DNA from: Bifidobacteriaceae bacterium
Lineage (GTDB): Bacteria > Actinomycetota > Actinomycetes > Actinomycetales > Bifidobacteriaceae
Direction of reading: 5' to 3'
DNA length: 64,000 bases
Assembly: GCA_022651005.1 (NCBI GenBank)
Contig: JALCQD010000002.1
Span: 186,001 to 250,000 of the forward strand
Shown here: in pieces, positions 18,260 to 27,457 of the stretch
How positions within the stretch are numbered: position 1 is the first letter of the stretch
Layout: each line of letters begins with the position of its first letter
Notes under the pieces: generated by a model
Told to the model about the DNA's origin: nothing
The model's database searches: none
The model's input: only the letters and a program-made list of their open reading frames with translations
Position numbers and translations under genes: made by a program

Positions 18260-18715
18260 TTACGGACGCTTGTATTGAAAGTGATAATTGCCGATGACGA
18301 CGCCCCAAATGCTGAGCTGGGTATCGTCATCGATACGAATGTTGGGATACTTCGCATTTTCCGGATGAAGGTAGGGACGCTGCCCCGGTGGTGTGCACAG
18401 ACGCTTGACTGTCATCTCTCCGTCGACCACTGCGATGACGATATCGCCATCGTGAGCGGTGAGAGAGCGGTCCACAAGCAGAAGATCGCTGTCGAAGATG
18501 CCTGTGCCTTCCATGGAATCGCCGGCGACTGTGACGGCAAAGGTGGTATCGGGATGCTTGATGACATTTCCGTCAAAGGAAAACTCATGAAGGAAGTAGT
18601 CCTGCGCGACGGAAGGGAAGCCCGCGTGAACGGCTTCGAGGGCTCGCGGTATGCGGAGCGGAACGGGTGCGACGCGCAGGCGAGCAAAGGAGCGGACGGA
18701 TGGTGGCAGTGACAT
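18260..18715 (-). CDS. umuD: UmuD, SOS-induced self-cleaving polymerase subunit
   Basis: The 151-residue protein is an S24-family peptidase. The cleavage site is the Ala-Gly of VHAGFPSVAQDYF (about residue 30; Cys-Gly in E. coli UmuD). The nucleophilic Ser is in VAGDSMEGTG and the general-base Lys in GEMTVKRL. RecA-stimulated self-cleavage activates the protein, which then binds UmuC to form Pol V. The ATG at 18715 follows AAAGGAG. A perfect LexA-type box begins 26 bases upstream of the start. Everything needed for function is in place, and the length fits UmuD rather than LexA because no N-terminal helix-turn-helix is present. Confidence 0.93.
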   Translation of the reverse strand: MSLPPSVRSFARLRVAPVPLRIPRALEAVHAGFPSVAQDYFLHEFSFDGNVIKHPDTTFAVTVAGDSMEGTGIFDSDLLLVDRSLTAHDGDIVIAVVDGEMTVKRLCTPPGQRPYLHPENAKYPNIRIDDDTQLSIWGVVIGNYHFQYKRP

Positions 18716-18740
18716 CTGGTCTCCTTTCCTCGCAAATCGT

Positions 18741-18754
18741 CGAACGTTTGTTCG
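18741..18754. promoter_or_regulatory. LexA (SOS) box upstream of umuDC
   Basis: The 14-mer CGAACGTTTGTTCG is an exact match to the Gram-positive/actinobacterial LexA operator CGAAC-N4-GTTCG. It lies 26 bp upstream of the umuD start on the opposite face of a short intergenic gap, where LexA binding would block the umuDC promoter. Confidence 0.9.
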
Positions 18755-18837
18755 AATAAGTGTATCTAGTATGCGTGCCCATGAGGACAAAGTGTCAGAG
18801 AAAAATGGCAGAGAAACAGAGCGCCGCATATGCAAAA

Positions 18838-18862
18838 GGGTCCCCACTTTGAGTGAGAACCC
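18838..18862 (-). terminator. Probable terminator after the two-component operon
   Basis: Read on the minus strand, GGGTTCTCAC pairs with GTGGGGACCC through G-U wobbles around a five-base loop and is followed by CTTTTGC. It lies 30 bases after the stop codon of the histidine kinase. The stem is imperfect, so confidence is moderate. Confidence 0.5.
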
Positions 18863-18891
18863 TCAAAATAAGGGGAAGAGACCAGAACGCC

Positions 18892-19977
18892 TCAGGCGAA
18901 GTCGTCTTCTTCGTTATTGGCGTCGGATGTTGACGAATCCTTGGAATTTTTGGCCTCGTCGGTGACGATGTGATATTTCGGAAGCTCAATTTGGAAATCG
19001 GCCCCGCGCGTGTCGTCCACGACGTTGACAGTGCCCCCATGAAGGCCCGCTGCCCAACGAGCGATGGAGAGGCCCAGTCCGGTGCCGCCCGATGATGTAC
19101 CAGGCTTTCCGACGCCCTTGACGTAGCGACGGAAGATGTCGGAGCGGGCCTCCGGAGAAATCTGAGAACCGAAGTTGACCACGTTCGTCACGATGGTGCC
19201 CTTGGCGGTGTCTTGATGCCCCTCCACGAGCACTTGTGATCCGTCCACGGAATGCTTCATGGCATTGGAAATGATGTTGGTGAAGAGCTGACGCAAGCGA
19301 TCCTGATCCGCCTCGATAGTGATGCCACGGGGAATATTGACCTTGATCTCATGGTCGTGCCCGGCATCGGCAATCTCGAGGGGCTCCAGCGTGTCCTCAA
19401 TGAAGTCACGGAAGTCAAAGGTGCTGATTTCAAGACTTGCCGCGCCCGCTTCCATACGAGACAAATCCAGGAGAAAGGCGATGAGATCGGTGAGTCTGTG
19501 CGTTTGATCGAGAATGCCTTCAAGATTTGCGGGGGTGGGTTCCACCACGCCGTCGGCCATATTCTCTACAAGAGCCTGCAATGCCGCAACGGGAGTACGC
19601 AGCTCGTGGCTCACGTTGGCGATGAGATCGCGACGCATCTGGTCGGCATGCTCAAGCTCGCCTGCCATCACGTTGAAGGAAGTGGCGAGTTGACCAATCT
19701 CATCGTGGCTGGAGGTTTTCACGCGGATGTCATAATCGCCCTGTGCCATCGCTTCCGCGGCATCTCTCATCTGCGTGAGCGGGGAAATGAGCTTGCGCGA
19801 GAAAAGAAAGCCCACGACGAGGAAGAGCACAAGAACCAGTGGCAAGGAAATCCACCCGCTCATCCCTCCCTTGAGCATGAGCCACGCCAAGCAGAAAGCT
19901 ACTGCGGTGGCACCCACGATGAGTGCGGTGATCTTGAGAATAAGGGACGTGTGCTTCAACTGCGTCATGGGCTTCAT
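18892..19977 (-). CDS. Membrane histidine kinase (HAMP-HisKA-HATPase)
   Basis: This 361-residue kinase has two transmembrane helices (about 12-34 and 41-60) separated by only about eight residues. A HAMP domain (about 62-115), the phospho-acceptor box NVSHELRTPV near 125-134 and an ATPase domain with SGGTGLGLSI near 305 follow. The near absence of an extracytoplasmic loop suggests an intramembrane-sensing kinase that detects membrane state or a partner protein rather than a soluble ligand. The response-regulator gene lies 18 bases upstream, so the two are a cognate pair. The ribosome binding site is weak (AAGGCGAAA), which suggests translation coupled to the upstream gene. The C-terminal tail is Asp/Glu-rich. 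Confidence 0.9.
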   Translation of the reverse strand: MKPMTQLKHTSLILKITALIVGATAVAFCLAWLMLKGGMSGWISLPLVLVLFLVVGFLFSRKLISPLTQMRDAAEAMAQGDYDIRVKTSSHDEIGQLATSFNVMAGELEHADQMRRDLIANVSHELRTPVAALQALVENMADGVVEPTPANLEGILDQTHRLTDLIAFLLDLSRMEAGAASLEISTFDFRDFIEDTLEPLEIADAGHDHEIKVNIPRGITIEADQDRLRQLFTNIISNAMKHSVDGSQVLVEGHQDTAKGTIVTNVVNFGSQISPEARSDIFRRYVKGVGKPGTSSGGTGLGLSIARWAAGLHGGTVNVVDDTRGADFQIELPKYHIVTDEAKNSKDSSTSDANNEEDDFA

Positions 19978-19995
19978 GAAAGTATGCGTTTCGCC

Positions 19996-20757
19996 TTATT
20001 CTGCGGTAGCGGCGGAACCGGAACCGGGCTCGGAATCCTCCGGAGGTTCAAAGGCGTATCCCACACCGTGAACGGTGCGAATCGACGACGGTCCGAGCTT
20101 GTGTCGCAGGGCCTTAACGTGCGAATCGACGGTACGGGTGCCGGACGCGTCCACCCAATCCCATACCTCTTCGAGAAGCTTTTCGCGCGTCAGTACTGAC
20201 TTTGGTCGACGCGCCAGAGTTGCCAGCAAGTCAAACTCGGTGGGAGTGAGGTGAATCTCTTCGCCCTTGAGCGTCACAAGGCGTTGTGCGGGGTCGATGA
20301 TGAGAGAGCCGAAGTCAAGAACCTTTTCGTTCTCGGAATTCTTGGCAATGACCTTGGCGCGCTCCACGCGACGCAGCAGCGCCTTGCAGCGGGCGATGAG
20401 CTCGCGCATGGAGAAGGGCTTGGTCATGTAGTCGTCGGCACCCACACCCAGACCGATGACCTTATCTGCCTCATCGTCGCGGGCGGTGAGAATGAGAACC
20501 GGAACGGGTCGTTGCGCGATGATGCGCTTGGTGGCCTCAAGACCATCCATAACGGGCAACATGATGTCCATGATGACGAGATCAGGACGCAGCTGCTTGG
20601 CAGCGGCCACGGCGCTGGCACCATCTCCCGCTACACGTGCGGTCCAGCCCTCGGCAGTGAGCCTCTGAGCGATGGCGGTGGCCAATGTCGGCTCGTCCTC
20701 GACGACGAGAATGGTACGCGGATGCTTAGCTGCTGTGTTCATCGTACTGGCAATCAT
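19996..20757 (-). CDS. OmpR/PhoB-family response regulator
   Basis: The 253-residue regulator has a receiver domain (about 16-130) with the phospho-acceptor Asp in DLVIMDIMLP and the conserved Lys in MTKPF. A winged-helix DNA-binding domain (about 150-242) follows, containing LTPTEFDLLATLARRP and TVDSHVKALRHKL. It should bind promoter direct repeats when phosphorylated by the kinase encoded next. The ATG at 20757 is preceded by AAGGAG about 14 bases away; an ATG five codons later is possible. The glgB gene lies upstream on the same strand, but a 66-base gap separates them. The regulon cannot be told from the sequence. Confidence 0.92.
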   Translation of the reverse strand: MIASTMNTAAKHPRTILVVEDEPTLATAIAQRLTAEGWTARVAGDGASAVAAAKQLRPDLVIMDIMLPVMDGLEATKRIIAQRPVPVLILTARDDEADKVIGLGVGADDYMTKPFSMRELIARCKALLRRVERAKVIAKNSENEKVLDFGSLIIDPAQRLVTLKGEEIHLTPTEFDLLATLARRPKSVLTREKLLEEVWDWVDASGTRTVDSHVKALRHKLGPSSIRTVHGVGYAFEPPEDSEPGSGSAATAE

Positions 20758-20823
20758 GAGTCTTAGTGCCTAACTCCTTATTGGGACTGTGCGGATACCC
20801 GTCAGTCTACGGAACCCCGAAAA

Positions 20824-23079
20824 CTATTCTTCTGGCTTCAAGAATATCGCGCTAAATGCAGGAATGCTGAGTTTAGCCGACCAATTTCTTGAATGATAGG
20901 CTCCCGCGTCCGCAGAAATGCGATCATTGTGTATTCCAGAGCCATCATATTTCTTGTCGTCTGTGGTGAGGACCTCGTTCCAGGAGCCGCCTTTGGGCAG
21001 GGGCACCTGATAGTCGTGCCACTCCACTCCCGAGAAATTGATAACCACCACGAGAGGTGTTCCGTGTGCGTCCACGCGCATGAAGCTCAGCGTGTTGTGA
21101 TCGGCGTCATCACTGGTAAGCCATTCGAATCCCGAAGTATCAAAGTCGAGTTCCCACAGCGCTGGCGTTGTGCGATACAGAACGTTGAGATCGGCCACTA
21201 GTCGTTGAACGCCCACGTGGTCGGAGGACGTGAGTGCCATCCAGTCGAGACTGCGATTATCGTCCCATTCGGTGAATTGAGCGATTTCGTTCCCCATGAA
21301 GGTGAGTTTGCGCCCCGGATGCGCCCATTGATAGGCAAAAAGCTCACGCACCTGGGCAAAACGTTCGGGGTCGGTTCCCGGCATGCGGCCGATCAACGAT
21401 CCTTTGCCGTGCACCACCTCGTCGTGCGATATGGGCAATACGTAATGCTCCGTGTAGGCGTACACCATCGAAAAAGTGATTTCGTTGTGGTGCCATTTGC
21501 GGTTGAGCGGCTGCTCTTGGAAGTATTCCAACGTGTCGTGCATCCACCCCATATTCCACTTGAATCCGAAGCCGAGGCCGCCGGAGGAGGTGGGGGCGGT
21601 GATGCCTGGCCATGCTGTGGATTCCTCCGCGATGATGACAGTTCCGGGGTTGTTTTTATATGCGGTGGCGGTGGCCTCCTTGAGGAAGTCGATGGCCTCA
21701 AGATTCTCGCGTCCGCCGTAGCGATTGGGACGCCACTGACCGTTTTGGCGCGAATAGTCCAGATAGAGCATGGAGGCAACAGCGTCCACGCGCAGACCGT
21801 CGATATGGAAGACCTTGAGCCAGTAGATGGCGTTGGCGACGAGGAAGTTGCGCACCTCGTTGCGCCCGTAGTTGAAGATGTAGGTTCCCCAGTCGGGGTG
21901 TTCTCCTCGAAGGGGATCCGGATCCTCGTAGAGGGGAGTGCCATCGAAACGTGCAAGCGCAAAATCGTCCTTGGGGAAATGCGCCGGTACCCAATCGAGA
22001 ATCACGCCGATTCCCTCCTGATGGAAGGCGTTGATGAGGTAACGGAAGTCGTCGGGGGTGCCGAAACGGGAGTCGGGAGCGTAATAGCCCGTAACCTGAT
22101 ACCCCCACGAGCCGGCGAACGGGTGCTGGGAAAGCGGCAGGAATTCGACGTGGGTAAAGTTTTCCTTCTTGACGTAGTCCACCAGATCATCCGCCATCTG
22201 GCGGTAGGAGTACCCCTTCTTCCACGATCCCGCATGGACCTCGTAGATGCTCATGGGCTTGAGGTGAGGGTTGGAGGCAGCACGTTGCCTCATCCATGCA
22301 TCGTCCGACCAGTCGAAAGCCGAGTCAAAGACGACAGACGCCGTGCGCGGAGGGATTTCGTGATAAGCCTCGAGCGGATCGGATTTTTCCTTCCACTCGT
22401 TGTTGGCATTGAGAATCTGATACTTGTACTTTTGCCCAGAGGCCAGGCCGGGGATAAAAATCTCCCATAACCCTGAAGATCCCATGGATCTCATAGCGTG
22501 AGTGCGGCCGTCCCAGTCGTTGAAATCACCCACGACGCGCACCATGCGTGCGCCGGGTGCCCAGACGGCGAAGGAGACGCCGGAGAGAGTGTCTGATTCG
22601 GGGTCCTCGGGGGAGCCCAAAGGATCCGGGAAATGGCGGACATGTGCCCCCAGCACTTCCCAGAGACGTTCGTGACGACCTTCCCCGATGAGATAGATGT
22701 CCATCTGTCCCAGCGTCGGCAAAAAGCGGTATGGGTCGTCCTCGGTGAGACGAGTGCCATCCTCGTAGAGGGTGCACACTCGATAATCTGGGGCAGCATC
22801 GGAGCCGTCGACGTTGTGTGCCACAGGCACGACGGTTGTGAAAACGCCATTCCATTCGTGCCGCGCAGGATATTCGCCGGTGGAAGTGATGATGGTGACA
22901 GCTTTCGCGAGCGGCTTAAGAACGCGCACCGTCGCGTATCCCTTGTACACATCCGTGTGCACGTGGGCTCCGAGAACGAAGTGAGGGTCGTAAAACAGCC
23001 CGTTACTAACAGCATCAAGGATTTGATGATCGACGACCAACGGTTCGGGTGTCGACATCGCCTTTGCGTGAGCATCCAT
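20824..23079 (-). CDS. glgB: 1,4-alpha-glucan branching enzyme GlgB
   Basis: The 751-residue enzyme makes the alpha-1,6 branches of glycogen in the cytoplasm. It has an N-terminal beta-sandwich, a CBM48 domain (about 150-235; [21 protein letters not shown]), a GH13 barrel and a C-terminal all-beta domain. Catalytic motifs are visible: [13 protein letters not shown] with the nucleophile Asp, [10 protein letters not shown] with the acid Glu, and [14 protein letters not shown]. The length fits two-domain GlgB proteins. The ATG at 23079 has a poor ribosome binding site; an ATG seven codons later is equally likely. A glgX-type debranching enzyme lies at 50.6-52.8 kb, so the window encodes both sides of glycogen remodelling. 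Confidence 0.95.
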   Translation of the reverse strand: MDAHAKAMSTPEPLVVDHQILDAVSNGLFYDPHFVLGAHVHTDVYKGYATVRVLKPLAKAVTIITSTGEYPARHEWNGVFTTVVPVAHNVDGSDAAPDYRVCTLYEDGTRLTEDDPYRFLPTLGQMDIYLIGEGRHERLWEVLGAHVRHFPDPLGSPEDPESDTLSGVSFAVWAPGARMVRVVGDFNDWDGRTHAMRSMGSSGLWEIFIPGLASGQKYKYQILNANNEWKEKSDPLEAYHEIPPRTASVVFDSAFDWSDDAWMRQRAASNPHLKPMSIYEVHAGSWKKGYSYRQMADDLVDYVKKENFTHVEFLPLSQHPFAGSWGYQVTGYYAPDSRFGTPDDFRYLINAFHQEGIGVILDWVPAHFPKDDFALARFDGTPLYEDPDPLRGEHPDWGTYIFNYGRNEVRNFLVANAIYWLKVFHIDGLRVDAVASMLYLDYSRQNGQWRPNRYGGRENLEAIDFLKEATATAYKNNPGTVIIAEESTAWPGITAPTSSGGLGFGFKWNMGWMHDTLEYFQEQPLNRKWHHNEITFSMVYAYTEHYVLPISHDEVVHGKGSLIGRMPGTDPERFAQVRELFAYQWAHPGRKLTFMGNEIAQFTEWDDNRSLDWMALTSSDHVGVQRLVADLNVLYRTTPALWELDFDTSGFEWLTSDDADHNTLSFMRVDAHGTPLVVVINFSGVEWHDYQVPLPKGGSWNEVLTTDDKKYDGSGIHNDRISADAGAYHSRNWSAKLSIPAFSAIFLKPEE

Positions 23080-23202
23080 GAATCAAGTGTATGCAAGCGT
23101 GGGGGACAAGAGGAAAGAGGGCGAAACCTCTGAGAAATGAGGCAATCTGTCCAGCTTACGTGGCAATATAGTACGGTTCAGTCATAATCTGGTGGAGGTT
23201 CT

Positions 23203-23832
23203 ATGACGTATAAAGTCGGCGATACCGTGGTGTATCCACGTCACGGCGCTGCAAGGGTCGAAGAAATTTCTGAGCGTACGTTGAGAGGTGTTACTCGGCA
23301 GTACCTGAAATTGTCCATTTTGTCCTCGGACGGCCTTGTCATCAATGTTCCGGCTGAGAATCTCGATAAGGTGGGCGTTCGTGACATCGTTGACGCCAAA
23401 GCTGTCACCAAGGTCTTCGAGATTTTGCGCACTCCTATTGAAGAGGAGAAGACCAATTGGTCTCGCCGCTACAAGCTCAACGTTGAGAAGATCGCCACAG
23501 GCGACGTCAACAAGATTGCCGAAGTAGTGCGTGATTTGGCGCAGCGCGATGACGAGGAACACGGTTTGAGCGCGGGCGAGAAGCGCATGCTCACTAAGGC
23601 GCGCAACATTCTGGCGTCCGAGATCGCTCTGTCCGAGCATCTCGAAGAGGATATGGCGCAGCACCTGCTCGACGTCAACCTCGGTTATATCGAGCCCACG
23701 GAAGACGACATCAAACATCATTCGAAGTCTCCTGCGGAGCCTGCGAGCGAAACGCTCAATCGCCTGGCTCAGGAAGAGGAGAAGGCCACCAAGAAGAAGG
23801 GCTCCAAGGAGTCCAAGGCCAAAAAGAAGTAA
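23203..23832 (+). CDS. carD: CarD-family RNA polymerase-binding transcription factor
   Basis: The 209-residue protein opens with the RNA-polymerase-interacting CarD/TRCF Tudor-like domain (about 1-55; [15 protein letters not shown]). The helical DNA-binding domain follows (about 65-165; [29 protein letters not shown]). CarD stabilises open complexes at rRNA and other promoters. Compared with mycobacterial CarD of about 162 residues, there is a tail of about 40 residues, acidic and then Lys-rich ([13 protein letters not shown]). The ATG at 23203 follows GGAGG. The gene is monocistronic, with a strong terminator 19 bases after the stop. Confidence 0.93.
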   Translation: MTYKVGDTVVYPRHGAARVEEISERTLRGVTRQYLKLSILSSDGLVINVPAENLDKVGVRDIVDAKAVTKVFEILRTPIEEEKTNWSRRYKLNVEKIATGDVNKIAEVVRDLAQRDDEEHGLSAGEKRMLTKARNILASEIALSEHLEEDMAQHLLDVNLGYIEPTEDDIKHHSKSPAEPASETLNRLAQEEEKATKKKGSKESKAKKK

Positions 23833-23850
23833 CTCTTCTGGGAAATGTTG

Positions 23851-23889
23851 CGAGGAGGGGCTGAATCTAGTGGATTCCGCCCCTCCTCG
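23851..23889 (+). terminator. Terminator after carD
   Basis: CGAGGAGGGGC (23851-23861) pairs with GCCCCTCCTCG (23879-23889). The inner part GAATC/GATTC extends the hairpin, and GTGTTTATAAAT follows. It is the first structure after the carD stop codon. Confidence 0.8.
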
Positions 23890-23916
23890 TGTTTATAAAT
23901 CGGTATGGATCTCATC

Positions 23917-24045
23917 CTTCTTGGCACTCATAATTTTTAATTTATTAAGTGTCAAGAAAGGAATTTCCTATCTGCCTCTTAATTGCGCCTATTTGGCGTT
24001 GGAATCTTCTTGGCACTCAATGATATTTCGTCGGTAAGTGTCAAG
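23917..24045. repeat. Two copies of an imperfect inverted repeat (TTGGCACT...AGTGTCAA)
   Basis: The 14-mer CTTCTTGGCACTCA occurs at 23917-23930 and again at 24006-24019. Each is followed, after an A/T-rich spacer of about 15 bases, by TAAGTGTCAAGA (23946-23957 and 24035-24046), so each copy can fold as a hairpin with a G-U pair. The spacers differ while the arms are kept. Copy two ends three bases from the stop of the ABC permease gene, so it may act as its terminator, but no U-tract follows. The two copies lie 89 bp apart in the 217-bp gap between carD and the permease gene. Confidence 0.6.
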
Positions 24046-24049
24046 AGTG

Positions 24050-24886
24050 TCAGTGCTTTCGACTCTCGATCGCCCGAGCCACGGCCCAAATGAGCGTCGA
24101 GATTGTCACGATGACGAAACTCGGCGGGGTGGGGAACATCGAACTCACCAATAGCCCTCCCCAGATGCTGACGAGGCAGATGACGACGGCGCCGATCATT
24201 GCGCGGAAGGGGGAGCGTGCAATGCCGTTGGCGGCGGCCGCAGGCGTCACAACCAACGCGAAGATCAACAGCGTTCCCACCGCTTGCACTGAGATGGTGA
24301 TGACGCCGGCGAGCATCGCCATGAACACCACGTTCATCACGGCCACAGGAACTCCCTTGGCCTGTGCCACCTGCTCATCTACAGAGCTGAAGAGCAGCGG
24401 CCGGTAAGTGACGGCAAGAACGATCAGCAGCACTATGTCGAAAATGGCGAATCCGAGCAACTGACCCTGTGTAATGGTGAGAATGGAACCAAACAGGATC
24501 GACTGCATCTGTTCCGCAGCAGACGACGATAGACGCGAGAAGAAGAGGCCGACGCCCATGGCGAAGGCGAGGATAGTGCCCGTTGCAATCTCACGCTGCG
24601 AAGCCTTCTTGCCGAGAGCCCCAATTGTCAGCGCCCCGCCGAGTGCAAAAAGCCCGAGGCCGAGCGATACCGGAAGACCAAACAGCACGGCTCCTGTAGC
24701 GCCGGGAAGGCCGATGTGGGCTAACGCGTGGGCGGCGAAAGTCGAGCGCCTGGCCACTGTGAAATAGCCTATGAAGCCTGCCGCCACTGAGATGAGAACG
24801 CCTGCGATGAGCGCGTTGACCATGAACGGGGCAGTGAGAACCTCTTGCCAGCCGGGATCGAATGCGAATTTGAGATCTGCGGTCAT
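24050..24886 (-). CDS. Metal ABC transporter permease, ZnuB/MntB-like
   Basis: The 278-residue protein is hydrophobic, with eight or so transmembrane segments, and belongs to the ABC-3 permease family that imports Zn, Mn or Fe. Family features include YFTVARRSTFAAHALAHIGLPG near residues 42-62 and LLIFALVVTPAAAA near 208-221. The ATG at 24886 overlaps the stop codon of the ATP-binding subunit gene in ATGA, so the two are translationally coupled. No substrate-binding lipoprotein gene is present in the operon, so it must be encoded elsewhere or be absent. The metal cannot be decided from the sequence. Confidence 0.88.
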   Translation of the reverse strand: MTADLKFAFDPGWQEVLTAPFMVNALIAGVLISVAAGFIGYFTVARRSTFAAHALAHIGLPGATGAVLFGLPVSLGLGLFALGGALTIGALGKKASQREIATGTILAFAMGVGLFFSRLSSSAAEQMQSILFGSILTITQGQLLGFAIFDIVLLIVLAVTYRPLLFSSVDEQVAQAKGVPVAVMNVVFMAMLAGVITISVQAVGTLLIFALVVTPAAAANGIARSPFRAMIGAVVICLVSIWGGLLVSSMFPTPPSFVIVTISTLIWAVARAIESRKH

Positions 24887-25863
24887 CAGTGCGCCTGCCT
24901 TCCTGAACTCTCAGGACTTTCGGGATTTTCCGTTGCTCCTGCTGCGCTCGCAGAACGTTCCGCAGCGCCTTTGGGCTCTGCGTGGAAGCTTGCAGCCTCC
25001 TTTGGTGTGTGAAGGTGCTGGCGGCGCCCTGCGGGCTCTTCTTCTTGGTCGGGGCGCACGAACATGTCGCCCTGCGGCGTCTTGATAACCTCCACCTTCG
25101 TGCCGTAGAGGTGCGTCAGAAGCTTGGAATCCATGACGTTGGCGATGGGGGAGTAATGGGGGTGGCCGTCGAGCAGATACACGGCGCCGGTGAGGATGGG
25201 CAGCAGCATATTGATGTCATGTGCCACCACTTGGATGCTCATTCCGAAGGTGGAATTGAGCTGTGAAAGAACGTCCACAAGGCCGCGCTGCCCAGCGAGG
25301 TCGAGATTTGCAAGGGGTTCGTCCAGCAGGAGCAAGTCGGGGTCGGCCACGAGTGCCTGGGCGATGGCAACGCGTTGACGCATTCCGCCGGACATCTCCG
25401 ACAACCTCAGACTCGCCTTATCCGCTATGCCGGCCATGCCGAGTGCGTCAGAGATCTTCTGTTTGTCCTGTGCGCTTTGCCGATGGAATCCGAAGCGTGC
25501 GCCGGTGAGCCCTAGTCCCACCGACTGTTCGGCGGTGATATTGGAGTCAATGTCGGAGGCATAGCTCTGTGGAACGTAGCCGATACGGTCGTTAATGCTT
25601 CCCGCCGGTTTGCCCAAGACTCGGACGTGACCGTGGGAAAGTGGAAGGAGACCGAGCTCGATGGTGAGCAGAGTGGTTTTGCCAGCACCGTTGGTGCCGA
25701 CAATGGCGGTGACGGTTCCCTTGGGAATCGAGAAATTTCCGTGGGACCAGATAGTGTGGCCGCCGCGGGAGACGGAGGCATCGGAGAACTCGACTATCGG
25801 AGTGTCGTCAGAGGTTGGTGGCGTTGCTGGCGTCGTTGCAGCAGATGGGTGTTGCGTTGTCAT
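24886..25863 (-). CDS. Metal ABC transporter ATP-binding protein, ZnuC/MntA-like
   Basis: About 325 residues. The ABC domain carries Walker [11 protein letters not shown], the Q-loop GYVPQ, the signature [11 protein letters not shown], Walker [14 protein letters not shown] and the switch His in VVAHDIN. A C-terminal extension of about 65 residues, rich in Glu, Ala, Pro and His (several His near 291-325), is not part of the ABC fold and could bind metal. The ATG at 25863 is preferred over upstream in-frame starts; GGAAGGG lies 14 bases before it. It is transcribed toward carD and is divergent from folD. Confidence 0.88.
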   Translation of the reverse strand: MTTQHPSAATTPATPPTSDDTPIVEFSDASVSRGGHTIWSHGNFSIPKGTVTAIVGTNGAGKTTLLTIELGLLPLSHGHVRVLGKPAGSINDRIGYVPQSYASDIDSNITAEQSVGLGLTGARFGFHRQSAQDKQKISDALGMAGIADKASLRLSEMSGGMRQRVAIAQALVADPDLLLLDEPLANLDLAGQRGLVDVLSQLNSTFGMSIQVVAHDINMLLPILTGAVYLLDGHPHYSPIANVMDSKLLTHLYGTKVEVIKTPQGDMFVRPDQEEEPAGRRQHLHTPKEAASFHAEPKGAAERSASAAGATENPESPESSGRQAH

Positions 25864-25962
25864 AATGTGACTTTCTACCCTTCCGAGATTTTTACGGAAG
25901 GCTTGGTTGTGCTTCACGATAGCCTAGTGGGTAGAAGACCCTTATTACTGGGAGGTTTGTCA

Positions 25963-26862
25963 ATGGCGTACACGGAGACGGCGAGAAGGATCGACGGGAA
26001 GGCGGCTGCTGCTGCAATCAAGGCGGATTTGAAGCAGAGGGTTGCTGCGTTGTCTTCGCGTGGCCAGACTCCCGGACTGGGGACGCTATTGGTGGGAAGC
26101 GATCCCGGCTCCCTGAAATACGTGGCGGGTAAGCATCGTGACAGTCTTGAGATCGGGGTTGAGTCAATTCGCGAGGATTTGCCGGCTGATGCGAGTTTTG
26201 ACGAAATTGCTGCCGCCGTCCGCCGCCTCAACGAGAATCCCGCTTGCACCGGTTACATTGTGCAGCTTCCCCTTCCCAAGGGCATCGATGAGAACGCGAT
26301 TCTTGAAATGGTGGATCCCGCAAAAGACGCTGACGGATTGCATCCCTACAATCTTGGTCAGCTGGTACTGCACGCGACAGCGGCGCCCTCAAGTCCGCAG
26401 CCGTGCACGCCTCGTGGAATTGTAGCGTTGCTGCAGGGTGCTGGAATTGATCTCGATGGCAAGGAGATTTGCATTGTGGGCCGCGGCATCACGGTGGGGC
26501 GTTCCATTGGCTTGCTGCTGAGCCGCAAGGATATCAATGCCACGGTGACGCTGTGTCACACGGGAACCCGGAATGTGGCATCACATACTCGTGCCGCTGA
26601 CATTGTCATCGCTGCTGCAGGCTCTGCGCATTTCCTGAAACCGGAAAATATCAAGGAGGGCGCGGTGCTTGTTGACGTGGGCGTCTCGCGTGTAGTGGAC
26701 CCCGAAACCGGCAAGGGAAAGATTCAGGGGGACGTGGATCCTGCGTGCTATTCCAAGGCTTCCGCGTATACGCCAAACCCCGGTGGTGTGGGTCCCATGA
26801 CGCGCGCGATGCTGCTGACCAACGTCGTCGAGATTGCCGAGCGCGAGAACTTTCAAAAGTAA
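25963..26862 (+). CDS. folD: Bifunctional methylenetetrahydrofolate dehydrogenase/cyclohydrolase FolD
   Basis: The 299-residue enzyme interconverts 5,10-methylene-, methenyl- and 10-formyl-tetrahydrofolate with NADP. The catalytic Lys lies in [10 protein letters not shown], the folate site includes [10 protein letters not shown] and [10 protein letters not shown], and the Rossmann part carries [11 protein letters not shown] and the end motif [14 protein letters not shown]. The length is standard. The ATG at 25963 follows GGAGG with eight bases between. An A+T-rich stretch and a strong hairpin (26928-26973) follow. Confidence 0.95.
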   Translation: MAYTETARRIDGKAAAAAIKADLKQRVAALSSRGQTPGLGTLLVGSDPGSLKYVAGKHRDSLEIGVESIREDLPADASFDEIAAAVRRLNENPACTGYIVQLPLPKGIDENAILEMVDPAKDADGLHPYNLGQLVLHATAAPSSPQPCTPRGIVALLQGAGIDLDGKEICIVGRGITVGRSIGLLLSRKDINATVTLCHTGTRNVASHTRAADIVIAAAGSAHFLKPENIKEGAVLVDVGVSRVVDPETGKGKIQGDVDPACYSKASAYTPNPGGVGPMTRAMLLTNVVEIAERENFQK

Positions 26863-27206
26863 AGTAAAGAAAAAAGGATAAGCAAAAAGAGCGAAAAGCT
26901 CGCAAAAGTAACGAGTACGAAGAGGCATCGTCGCCTCGGGCGAGAGGAATTCTTGACTCTTCCGAGGCGACGAAGATACTTTAATCCTTGCATAAGAATG
27001 GCAAACACTACAACACAGAAAAAGAGAGATCCACAAATCATTACTGGATCCCATGCGGTGAGAGAAATAATCAAGGAAGGCATCAAAATAGAGATTGATG
27101 AAATCAAGGCAACTGCGGTGTCACTAATGCGGTCGTCATGATGTTTCTGATTTGGTCTATTCATGTTTTTGAATAAGTGGCTGATCATTTCTCGTATGTT
27201 TGTCAT
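26853..27206 (-). CDS. Possible small membrane protein, unknown
   Basis: An open frame of 117 codons with two hydrophobic stretches (about residues 30-75 and 95-117) separated by a basic loop ([17 protein letters not shown]). It starts at ATG 27206 with only a weak GAAGAA upstream, and its end overlaps the 3' end of folD by 10 bases. The strong hairpin at 26928-26973 lies inside the frame, which argues that part of it is just a terminator region. The A+T-rich composition makes chance open frames more likely too. No family is recognised. It might be a real accessory gene or a spurious frame. Confidence 0.3.
   Translation of the reverse strand: MTNIREMISHLFKNMNRPNQKHHDDRISDTAVALISSISILMPSLIISLTAWDPVMICGSLFFCVVVFAILMQGLKYLRRLGRVKNSSRPRRRCLFVLVTFASFSLFLLILFSLLYF
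26928..26973. terminator. Hairpin downstream of folD
   Basis: TCGTCGCCTCGG at 26928-26939 pairs perfectly with 26962-26973, and AGAG/CTCT extends the pairing inside the loop. It lies 66 bases after the folD stop and is followed by AGATACTTTAAT. It fits a rho-independent terminator for folD, though the U-tract is short. Confidence 0.55.
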
Positions 27207-27457
27207 TCGTGAAATTCTTCTTCAAAAAGTTCATTCGGTAACGCCATTGATACCGAACAACATAAATAATATATCTATTCATAAATAGACGCAATATTAT
27301 TTTTTGACTATATTTAATGATTCTTGCAATACTCTGCTTGGTCAAAGACGCGGGGTTGCCGTATTATTTTCTACGTATGTCTGTTACGTAAGTTTTCGGA
27401 CATGCAATAACTGAAGAACGATTCACATCCAACAAACAAAGAAATACCAACTACTCA
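27207..27457 (+). promoter_or_regulatory. A+T-rich rpsA upstream region with promoter and SD-less leader
   Basis: The 251-bp gap before rpsA is much A+T-richer than its surroundings. TTGACT at 27304-27309 and AATACT at 27328-27333 with an 18-bp spacer form a plausible promoter, giving a leader of about 115 nt. The last 40 bases before the rpsA start (AACAAACAAAGAAATACC and on) contain no Shine-Dalgarno sequence. This agrees with the unusual, S1-dependent and autoregulated initiation known for rpsA leaders in other bacteria. Confidence 0.5.

Noticed and set aside
24090-24407. Plus-strand frames opposite the metal permease gene as a missing substrate-binding protein
   Set aside because: They are antisense to a clear ABC-3 permease and lack a signal peptide or metal-binding fold.
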